Positions 38,801-50,800 of a stretch of 64,000 nt of DNA are shown one piece after another. Origin of the DNA: Symsagittifera roscoffensis. Lineage: Eukaryota; Xenacoelomorpha; Acoela; Convolutidae. Position numbers and translations under genes: made by a program. Location: assembly GCF_963678635.1 (NCBI RefSeq), contig NC_087064.1, forward strand, positions 75,420,213 to 75,484,212, read 5' to 3'. How positions within the stretch are numbered: the stretch's first letter is position 1; the number at the start of each line of letters is the position of its first letter. A model generated the notes under the pieces. The model saw only the letters and a list, made by a program, of their open reading frames with translations, was not told where the DNA came from and searched no databases.

Positions 38801-41800
38801 AAATATGGATACTTAGTTGCGGATAGTCTTCTAAGCTCGCAGTTTCTTTATCGAACTTTAAAAAACGATTATCACGTTAGATAAGGAACTAGTTTTGCGA
38901 GATATATAATCATATGCTCAAATGCTCGCAAGAGATCTTCGAAAAATTATCCAAAAAGATGACTTTCAAAAGTTAAAGCGAACTTCAGTCGTGACCAAAT
39001 TCCTATAAACCACTTAAATTTTTTGATTTCGTTGAAAATCATGCATCAATTTTTGTATGCCGATGCCGATCAATAACACAATTTCAGAAAAGGAGGAGCA
39101 ATATCCCTCCCGCTCCCCCCAAAGACAGTCTCTACCTGACTTAGCCCAAGTTTTCATTATCAACTGTCAATTGAACAGTACCTCGTGTATGCCTCCATCC
39201 CAGCCAGTGAGCCGAGTGGTTGAGGAGTCCTTGACGACTGTGGGTCTGTCCCCCTCGGAGTCGACAGTGTACTCTATGAACTCGGACATGCTGGCCCCGA
39301 AGTCACTGTTGCGGGTCATGAAGGTCACCACGAAGTGGATCTCGTCCAGAGGACCTGAATTGAGAAACAAGTGTCGGATGCAGAAAGTATTCACAAAATT
39401 TTATTGAAAAACAAGTGATCATTTGATTTGTTTTGTGCTTACAATTGTATGAAATGAGCGAATAAAGCATTAAAACAGACATTTTTTTATTATGAAAACT
39501 GCTCAAATGAATATTCGTAATTTTCTTAGATTATTTAAACGAGCAAACCTTTCGATAGCAGTTTTTGAAGTTAATTGCTGATATTCTGCTGAATAATTGC
39601 TAAAAATCAAGGACTTCGAGACATTTTTTTTGGATCTGATGCTAAAATTATAAATAACTTTTCTATAATTTTGATGATTTCTTTTATATATTTCAATTAT
39701 TTTGGTAATCTTAGATTCTTTTTAGTTCTTTTCCATCGCCATATGTAAGAATCATTCGAGTCTTACACGAAAGTTTTTCCGGCTAAGTAACAAAATCAGA
39801 CCGTTTTTTGTCTTACAACTTTTGAATTAGGTCTATAATTTAAATAGAAGGGTCTATAAAAAAATAGCTCCATTTTTCTGCCTTTGAAACAAATTTGGTT
39901 TTCTCCATAATTTAATTTTAATTTAGTTCACACCTGCGGCGCCGACTTTGGTGAGGGGTCCGAAGTCGATAGTGACAGTGTGTTTGCATACAGTATCGTT
40001 GTAGGGTGGCTGAAATGTGATCTCGTGTTGGGGGAATTCAGTTCCATAGCAACCCAAGAATGACGTGTCCATGAACAGCACGCCTGAAATTACGGCAAAG
40101 GGTTTTCTTAGCACTACGACGGTACTATGAAAATATCAGGGAATTGAGATGTGTACACAAAAAGACGAACAGCCATTATCAATGCGATCAACGATTTGTT
40201 TGATGAGGATGATTTCGGAGACTAAAAATGACGTCTTTGGATGTTTATGGCACAAAACGCATGTATTCGGCGTCCCAAAAAATTAGTGAATATTGGCGCC
40301 AAATATGAATGTTGAGGTTGATTTTGAGTCCAAAGTTGTCACAAAATTTTACCAAATAGTACCCTTTGGTTGATCAGAAAATCAAACCAAGAAAAAAAGA
40401 ATCAAATAAACAAGAATTGCCGGATGCTTTGCAGTCCGATTAACATGGTCTCAGTAACGCAAATAAACATTTAAGAAAAAATGAAAAACATTCAAATTTG
40501 CTTTCTGAAAAAACAGGGCGACCAACTTTTTTTTAGAAATGCACAAAGCGAAGTTATTATGGCTGAATTAGCGTAAATAATGCAGGAGAAATGTATTGAA
40601 TGCAGGAGTGAATCTAGGACTTTTGCAAGAGGGGCGTTATTTTTAAAACATAATAATAAGAGCACCAGCGGATTTTGGGGGGGGGGGTTGCGGACGTTTC
40701 TTTTTCTTCAGGGATTCGACCCCCTGCCGACACTTAGTACTAATTTGAGATATCCATTTTTGGCTGACGAAACCTAAAACTTTTTTGAAGGCGCCTTTCG
40801 CCCCAAAATTTACTAATTTTGATGGGGAAGTGAGCGCCAAAAAAAACTTTTTTTTAAAATTTATCAAAAACTTTTTAAAAATTTTTGGCTTGTTTTTTTT
40901 TTTAATTTTGCCTGCGGCGCCAAAAATTGGGCCAAAACAGTGTCTTTAGGAGAGCTCGGAAATTGAAGTTAGTCAACCTAAACAAAAAAGGGCTGAAAAA
41001 ATTTTACAGAAAATTCTAGAACCGCCCTCTGAACAAGAGAATAAATGAAAGTAAGATTCAACAGAAAAATGAAGCTTAATTATACCACTTGAGTGAGCAG
41101 TTTTTGGTGGTAAATCTGTCTTTTGATGGCAAATTGTGTCAAGTCGATTTTCACAAATCAAAACTTTGCTGGCTTTCAACAGCAAAGGATCAGCGCAGAA
41201 AGACTCTTTAAAAATATGGAAAAATATAAGAGGTGCCTTTGATCTGCGTTTGATCTGCCTAAATGCGCTACTGGTAGAGTGGCACTGAAATTGATGTCAA
41301 AATCACAAAAACAGCGCGTCCACCCCTCCCCCCCCCCCCCCTTCGCCGCCTAAGTCCTAAGTGCACTACTGGTTGGGTGTCACTAAAATCTGCGCGATCT
41401 CACTCCTGATGAAGTTTACTGTGGCACCGTTATCTACAAAAGCTACCTCTTGCCTACGACCTACACAAGCATCTGCAACTAATACAGAAGGTGTTTTGGG
41501 TAAATAAAAAGGCATGAAAAACTCGAAATATGTATCTTGCGGTCTAGATGTCAAAATAAATGCCTTCATTTAAATCAAGTTGGGAGATCGAACAAGGATT
41601 TATCCGTGCTGAAGTTATAATTCGACTGTGCTCGGCCAAAGTTTTCACAAGGTTTCGATCGTGCTTGCGGTACGCCATAACGCTGCTCGAGGTATGTTTC
41701 GAGCGTGCTGGGCGAAATATTTCAATTTCTTCACACCGTGCTCATTGTAGGATTAGCTCGTGGAATGTGCTCTACGTATGGTTTCACCATGTTGGAACGA

Positions 41801-44800
41801 ATATTTCGATTCGTATCTACCGTGCTCGCAGCTTGTTTCTAACGTCCTCGGTGCATGTTTCGACCATTTAAAGTGTTTTTTGACCATATTCGTGGTTCTT
41901 TATACCTGGCTCGACGTATGTTTTAACAGCGCTCGAGATAAGTTTCGACCGCACTCGATGCATGTTTTGATCGAGCTCAGTCAAAAATTTTGGCTCTTTT
42001 TCATTTTTACATTTGAAGTTACTGTTCACTTTGTCCGATTGTCGTAAGAATTGACATGCGGACTAATTAGGCTATAACAAGCATATTTGGTCTTCATAAT
42101 TAACCTTGTAAAACTCTTCGTTAGACCATAAAATTCATGTTTGAGTGAGGTGGGGGGGGGGGGGGGGGGGGGGAGGAAAAAGAGCCAAAATTTTGATACG
42201 TTTCGTTTTCGCTTGAGGTATCCTTTGACCTTGCTCGGGGTAAATTTTTTACTGTGCTTGAACTAAATTTTCTATATGTTTCCATCGTGCTCCAGCTATG
42301 TTTCGACTGTGCTCGAGATATGTTTCGGCCGTGCTCGATGTATTTTTCGTCCGTGATCGAGCGATTCATTTGATCAGCTTCTATCGTGCTCGAGCTCTGT
42401 TTTGACTGTGCTCGAGGTAAGTTTCGAACGCGTCGAGGTGTTGTTTGACAAGATGCGACCAAAAGTTTTGATTTGATTCGACCTTGCTCAAATTTGTTTG
42501 GAATATGCTCAACCTAATATTTCCATATGTTTTGACCTAGCTTGTTTGAAAACTTTGATAAGTGTTGTTTGTTATCGAGTTATACCTTGACCGTACTTGA
42601 GGCATATTTCTACTCTGCTCGACCAAAAGTTTCTAAATGCGCCAACAGTGCTCGAGATCTGTTTCATTCGAGCGTGCTCGAGGTATGCTAACGGCCCTGA
42701 TTAAAAATGGTTTCAGTTTGTTTCGACCGTTCTCAAGCTATGTTTCAACCAACTCAGCCGAAAAGTTTAATTGTACTCGAGTTTAATTGTACTGACATTT
42801 TATTTCAATCTAATTCGACCATGCTGGCACTCTGTTTCTAGGTATGTTTTGAGGAGTCGCGGTTTTCTTTGATCATCACTAACCAAACAATTGGATTTGA
42901 TTCGACCTTACACAAGATTTGTTTTGAAAGTTCTGAACCGATGATTTCTCAATAGTTCGATTGAGCTCGATTCAAAACTTTGATATAATTGGTTTGTGTT
43001 TTCACGGCCGTAATTCAGAGATTGTTTCGATCTGTTTTGACCGTGTTCGAGCTATGTTTCAATTGTCTTCGAGGTATGTTTTGACTGTACTCAAGATATG
43101 CTTCGACCAAGCTCTATTGAAAAGTTAGATCGCGCTCGTAGAATGTTTCTACTGTGCTCATTTTTTTCTTTATTGACCGTGCTAGTGTATTTCGAGCGTG
43201 CTCTAGGTGTTTAACGGCCGTGATTGAAAATCAGTTTCGATCTTTTTCGATTATGCTTGAGTTATTTTTCGAGGCAGGTTTCGAAATTCTCGTGGTATTG
43301 TTTGAAAAGCAACAGCCTCCAATATATCTGCATAGACCTGCAACGTTTCATTTGTCTCAGATGCCCATTTGAGTAATTTCCTTTTGAAAGACGAGGCCCA
43401 AAAATTTACACCCGTCAAGATTAGTAGCGTTTCAACAATTTTATTGAAAAATGAATGCAAAATTTCTGGAAAAGAAAACAGATATTTTCCCACTTCATCT
43501 GATTTGTCTAAATTCGTCCCTATGTTTCGAATATGATAGACAAAAAATCCATCTTTGCAATCTTTATATTGCGCGTGCGCTCAAGGTATGTTGCTACCGT
43601 TCTTGAGGTAGGTTGCTATGCTACCGTGCTCAACAAACAGTATCCATATATTTCGACCGTGCTCGCGGTTTGATTTGATCGTGGCCCACCATAAATTTCG
43701 TTATGCTTTGATTCTGCTCGAATATGTTTCCCGTACTGGCACGAAATGGATTGCAATCATTTTCAAGCAGATATTTTATCAAAGACCTCAGAATTCGATT
43801 AGAGTTGGTTTAAAATTGATTTATTTTGATTCAAAAATGTCGCTTAAAAATTTACTTTTAATCGATTCTAAACCAATTTCAATCTAGGTTTTGGCGTTTT
43901 ATTTGGTTTCTTTTCCATACAGATTCTAGTCACAATCGATGTATATCCATTTTTATTTCATATTCAATTTATACAGATTAAATTCAGATTTTTTCGACAA
44001 TCAATCATTACAAAAAGTTGGTTATTTTTGGTGCTGATTTTTGACTTGAAAAATAAAATGAGTATAACTATTTAGTAAACTTTTTTGCATCAGGAATGAT
44101 TTTTTGTAAATTAATTTTTGTTCCGACTTTCGATACGAAAGTAACGGAATATTTGTGCTCGGGGTGGGTTTTTTTTTCTTCAGACAAATTTCGATTTTTT
44201 AACTAGCCATTTTCGACGGATTTTTTAATATCATTCAAAAGGTATTGTTGTCCTGAGCTTAAATTTGAAAAGATATTTCACCTATGATTATTTTTCGTAA
44301 AGTTATGAGGGTTCAAAGATTGCCATTTTGGCCATTTTGACCAATTTGGGACAATTAACGCGCGATATATAATTCACGCTATTAACGCGTAAGCGGAGGT
44401 TTAATCCGTCTTAAAAATCGTTCCAAATTGGTTGAACGAAGCTTATTTGCCATAATTGGTTGTTACAAGGAACGAATTCTATCTTTTTGTACTTTATATG
44501 GCGTGTGGGGGGATAATTTTCATAAAAAATTTCAAATTTTAGAAAAAAAATTTTATTTTATTTCATTTCTTTTTTTAATGTTATTACTGCTGCTCCATAA
44601 ACCTTAAAAGGCAGTCGGAACATTCAGGGCTTCGCCCTAATACGAGCAGTTTTGTTAACTTTAATTATTAGTTGTTCAATCGCAAACCGAATTGCCAAAT
44701 ACTAAACCATCATGGATTGGTATCTTTTTCTGCAAGCTGCTTGGCACTTAAATCAATAAAAACAGCTTAAAATGATTCATCACCTCGTTGCTTGAATAGA

Positions 44801-47800
44801 TAGGTTGCTTGACATTTTTAGTAATTTTAGAAATAGGTTCAACTTCTACCGGAAATGCTTCATTGATTGAATTACTTGTTACCCAATTAATAATTTTAAT
44901 TAGCCAAATGAAGCTTGCAGAAACAACATAAAATATTTAAAACTATCTTTTTTCAAAATGCTTGCTGAGAAGTTTTTCAAAATTAGCCGAGCAGTTATTC
45001 TATCACAGCAAGTTCTTTATCATCACTGAGACTGCTGGATTAAATTTCCTTCAAAACAATCTAACTTTTACCAATTTAATTCAAACTATCAAAACAATTT
45101 AGATTGTTTTATAGTTTTTCATTGCTGAAAAATCTTAAATTTTAGCGTATTCTTTTACAGCTATGTAAACTATTTGAAATACTTCACATCTGCATCACGT
45201 GAAAGTTTGCTGAAAAACAACAGGTTTAGCCAACCAATTTAAGCCTTCAGAACACGTTTTAGACTACGTTAACAAACCCCTCGCTACACCAAAAAAATTA
45301 TGCTTATGTGAAGTGGTGTTGGGGGGGGGGAGGGTTTCCAAGTTTGCCTTGTGAAGGTATGTACTTGTAAAACCCTTTATGATTATTGAACCAATTGAAG
45401 TTCTTTAACAGCATTTTAAGCTACTGAAACATCTTGAGTTATTCAAACTTTCATCGCTTTAATACTTTTTCACTTTTTCCAAAATAAAGTTATAGAACGC
45501 ACATCTGAAACAAAAAGCTTTTAAATTTTTTTTTGCTATGAGCATTTTTGTTTTCCAAAAGTTTTCTTAAGAAAAAACCTGCTTTCAGTGTGAGTTTTAA
45601 AAATCAAACTGTTAATTGAAAATTGAGCACGAACAGTTTTGAACAATTTTCTCTAACTACGGACCACCTGAATTTTTCTAGCTAAAACTCTTGTTGTTTC
45701 TCTTTCAAAGTGACAAAAACTGCAGTTGATTAAACTCCAGACATTTGTAAAAAGAACTTTTTAAACAATCTTTTTGGATAACTTCTTGAAACAGGGGTTC
45801 GTCATGGAAATGAAAAAAAAAATTTCCAATTTGAGTCTGAGTAGCAGCAACTTCAGACCCTTTCTCTCGGCAATGAAAAAAAATTTTCTAAAATTTTTTT
45901 AGCAGGCTGAATTGATACAAGACTATCTCACTTAAACCTCTTCCAGAATTCTGTGAAGTTATGAAAAATAGCGATGCACACCATAGCTTTTTCCCAATCC
46001 GTGACCGTGGTTTGAACAAAAAAAGTTTAATTTTCAGTCCAGATGCGTATAAGCTTACATTGTTTCATAAATTGTACATTTTACAATACAGTTCGCTCAT
46101 CAAAGACTATAATAATGGCCTCACTTCATTTGAAGTTACACGTCAAACTTTTGAAGAGCAAAAATCTGAGCAAAGTGTTAAATGCACCTTCGATTTCGTG
46201 AAATATGAAATGCCTTGATACCAGTTTTTTATTCTGATTTTTTCATTCGGATTATTTCGGATTAGTAATTGGATTAGATGGAAATAAAGCGTGTTTGCGT
46301 ATAATATAATCGGAAGCTCCCTTTATAATGCAATCATTACAAAAAGAGTCAAGCCCAGATTTTGGGCCAAACGGTGAAATTTGTCTACATTGCTGTAAAT
46401 TTGATATGTGCATTTTTACTTTCATTACATCATCTTCTGTCAGATTGAGCAAAAACCAGTTAAAACGACTTTCTAAATCCATTTTGTTTTCTGCTAGTCG
46501 AAAAACAACAGCGTCTTTCTGTGGCTCTCCGCTCGCAATAACAACCAATGTTTTTTCCTGGTGAAACTTTTCAATATCCTGATTGGTCCAAAGTGTCTTA
46601 ATTGCTATGTCTGATGCAAATGTAACTGACATATGTGCTAAATTTCCCGATATAAATTGACTTGCTTCCTTAAAATTGGTTGCCGGAAACCTTGGATCAT
46701 GAAAAATGATTCGATTGGCAAAATCGGCGTAATGAACAATACTTTCAGCCAAGGCGACGAATGCTTTTGGGTCTGTAAAAAATGAAAGACTAGCTATAGG
46801 TCGGTTTATTTTTTTTCGGCCTTTAAACAACTCCAATTCGCTCTCAACATGAGCCAAAACCGAATCGTGCATTATGCTGTAACAGCATCGCTTACTACCA
46901 ATTACAAGCTGTTCACGAGGGCGCCACGAGAAAAAACGAGGTGTGATAAAGCTGTCGGGTGTCGTGTATAGGACCTTGTCGTACTTGGTTAATATCTCTG
47001 CTAGCTCAGAATCCATTAGAAATTTGTAGTTATTAAGATATTTGTACGAACTGTTGTGTTTCTGAAACAAAAACTAAATTAAAACAATGTTAAAATAGTA
47101 ATGATTATGCAAAATCAGTTGATAGCAATTCTGATGTCCATAAGTTTAAAACCCTCCATTTTTGTTTTTCTTAAGCGAAAAAATACAAAAAAACATAAAA
47201 TTTGAATTACTAACTCAAATTTATGTAATAAATTGAATGTTTCCAAATAGTATATTATTTTTTTAAATCTCGTAGCCTTGTAATCTTATAATACCAACAA
47301 GACTGCTCGTTTCAGTGCAAAGCTTTGAAAGTTCCGACTGGCTATAAGATTTATGGAGCAGTAATAACATAAACAACAAAAAAAAATTAAATGAAAAAAA
47401 AAATGAAATTTTTTTTTCTAAAATTTAATATTTTTTCTATAAAAATCATCCCCCCTAACGCCATACTAAGTACAAAACAATAATTTTTGCTCCTTGTAAC
47501 AAATCACTTATGGCAAATAAGATTCTTTCAACCAATTTGGAACAATATTTAAGACGGATTAAATCTCCGTTTCCGCGTTAATAGCGTGAATTATATCGCG
47601 AGTTAATTGTCCCACAATGGCCAAAATGGCAACCTTTAGACCCCATTACTTTACAAAAATTGATCACAGGTGAAATATTTTTTCAAATTTACGCTTAGCA
47701 CAACAGTACCTTTTGAATGATATAAAAAATTCCGTCAAAAATGGCTAGTTAAAAAGTCGAAATTTGTCTGAAAAAAACCCACCCCGAGCACGTATATTCC

Positions 47801-50800
47801 GTCACTTTCGTATCAAAAGTCGGAACAACAAGTATCTCAAGGTTATAGAAGCCATTACTGCAATAAATTTCTCAAGAGTTTTTGGGTTCACAGGTTGAAA
47901 TGGACTTTTGTGGCAGATACTTTTTTGTGGAATGGGATACATTGGTATTGGATGGAATGGCAAGTAATTCTTAGTCATGCAACTGTGTCGTATCAAACTA
48001 AAGCGTATGGTGCATCTAGATTTTTCTCAAGGGTGTATATTTACTTGAAAAAAAATTTTTTTTGATGAAATTACAGTGAAAATTATTGAAGAACCGTTCT
48101 AGTTGATGGTTGTTTTAGATTATCTGGAATAAGTTGACTCAAACTGAGAAAATTAAAACATTTTAATGAAAAATTCCGCCATGATCGCTGCATAGCAAGG
48201 GTACGAGATTTGTACGAAATGTACAAAACTTGATGCGACGGATCTTCCCGTATGCTATCTCAATTATTTCAGCTCATTCTAGAATTCAATCGCACTTAAT
48301 CGAGAACAAAAACTAAAGTAAAGTTGGAAAATATCTCAAAAAAATTGTTCTTCAAAGCTTTTTTCAGCTTTTTGTTCCGACTTTCGTTACGAAAGTAACG
48401 GAATATTTGTGCTCGGGATTTTTTTCTTCAGACAATTTTCGACTTTTTAACTAGCCGTTCTTGACGGAATTTTTTATATCATTCAAAAGGTATTGTTCTC
48501 TTGAGCTTAGATTTGAAAAGATATTTCACCTTTGATTATTTTTCGCAAAGTTAAGAGGACCTAAAGATTGCCATTTTGGCCATTTTGACCAATTCGGGAC
48601 AATTCACGCGCGATATAAGAACTGAGACAAAAAGGCAAAACATACTTCGTAAAGGAATTACATGTCTATGAATTATTAAAGTTACTATGTAAGGTTTTGA
48701 GAAAAGAGTGCATATCGGCCATTGTCCAGGAAGCTGTAACTGAGAAAAATTTGAATACAATTTTGAATAAGAGAGTGTTAGCTAGGCAGATACCTGTGCA
48801 ATCAAAGGGTGATAAAAAACTTCTGTGAACGTTAGAATTAGAAAACTTTTCAACTTTTTTCTAAATTACTACCCAGATTTTGTAACTAAAATTCAGAGCT
48901 GCACACAATATCAATTACAAACCTTCAATCATGAGTTTTTGGACAATTTTATTCGAGGAAATTATCAACTGTTTAAACTCATTTTTGAGTAGAATTAGTA
49001 TTAAAAAAAAGATTTGCTGTCAAGGCTAGGTATACTGCTGAAAATTTCCCCATTTTTCGCTTCAAATTTTTTTTCCTTTTCAAATCATTAAATCTTTTTT
49101 TTTGATTTCTTGAGTAACTATCGATAATTAAAAAAAAAACAGAAGTCATAGCAAGATCAGAGGCGCCTGAAAACAAGCCGCATAGTTCCACGGCGTTCTC
49201 TCAATGAGATTTCGTTTATTTGTATATGTAGTAACTTTTACAATGAATGGAATCTAATTTGCAAACAATTTATTATTTTTATTATTATTATTATGATTAT
49301 TATTATGATTATTATTATTATTATTATCATTATTATTATTATGATTCGCGCTATTAATGCGTGAGCGGAGATTTAATCCGTCTTATAAATCGTTCCAAAT
49401 TGGTTGAACGAAGCTTATTTGCCATAATTGATTTGTTACAAGGAACGAAATCTTTATATGGCGTGTTGGGGGATGATTTTCAGAAAAATTTTCAACATTT
49501 AGAAAAAACTTTTTCATTTTTGTTTATTTCATTAAGTTTTTTACGTTATTACTGCTGCTCCATAAACCTTAAAAGGCAGTCGGAACATTCAGGGCTTTGC
49601 CCTGATACGAGGTTTGCCCTGATACGAGCAGTCTTGTTTCAATTATATGTTCATTTGCCGGAAAATGGTGTCCAAAGCCTTGATAATGAACATAAAATTT
49701 AGAGACAGTTTTGCAAATTTTTACACTTCATCACCAAGGGAACTCTTAGGTTTTGTAGTCTTGCAAATACTTCACTAACTAATGGTTTAATTTACTTTTT
49801 TAATATTTTAATTATCCCTCACATGTAAATAATTCTTTCAAGATTGAACTCTAATTTGTTGACTTTGGCCTCGATATTGAAAACAAGTATGTCTCCAGTT
49901 AGGCGGACTGGTTTACTGTTTTACCTTGAAAAGCAGAACAGCGCGGCGACCAAATCCTCAGTCCTTTTGCTGAGACAAAAATCAATTCCAAGCTTCAGAA
50001 GTTTTCTTTTCCCCTCTTGCTCAGTCAAGTTGAGTTATCTTCCTTTATATAATTTAACCCAAAAACTCAGTTATATTTATTTAGCCAACCCCTTAAATTT
50101 ATCTGTTTATAAAATTATCATTTTAACTCTACGACCAGATCCACTATGATCAATGATAACATCTAGTTTGAGATTTTTGCTTAATTTTAGCTACTAATTG
50201 AAACAAAAGCGTCTATCAATCGACTCCGCTGTTTCTTGTAGTAAATCTGGTGCGAATTGACTACCCCTTAAAAATATGCAGTCTGAAAACAAAAGTTATT
50301 TTTTTTTCCGCAAAATATTTGAAAAATGAGCTTCTGTAAGTTTGTTTTCAACTTCAAAAAGCTAGAGACAGCGGTATATCTTCTCTATCGCTCATCAGTC
50401 CATGACAACTTTATCTCATGAACTTTTAAATCATTATTATTCCAATGACTTCATACCAAAACAAAAGGAAACGTTCTCTGACTAAATCGGCTAGTATAAA
50501 CAAAAAGTTTCGACAACATAACGACAACAAAACAACATTTACACAATCAAACCTGTGCTTACATGAGTTTCACTTTCAGTTCCTCATTGTGCAACCTTGC
50601 TTTTTATTGTTTTCTTCTTTTTGCGAGGATTATCCTCAAACTTAGCTTAACATAACTCCAAACTTATTTATCTCATCAGGGAAGGAATTTTTGGCCCAAA
50701 ATAGGGAAGGAACTATCTACACTCACAAGGGACTATACGGTGTGTTTTTTCGGACTAAATTTTTTTTGACGATCAAATTGAGTAACGTGCACTGAACTTA

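Larger units (their letters stand above)
41590..43740. repeat. R3 satellite, main array (about 2.1 kb)
   Basis: Degenerate units of about 22 bp around TGTTTCGACCGTGCTCGAGG; clear 22-bp steps occur at 42311, 42333 and 42355. It is interrupted by an R4 copy (42015-42172) and by a possible retroelement fragment (43300-43500). Confidence 0.7.

Noticed and set aside
41590-43740. A CRISPR-like array in the CG-rich repeats
   Set aside because: The units are degenerate, contiguous and without constant-length unique spacers, and the genome is eukaryotic.
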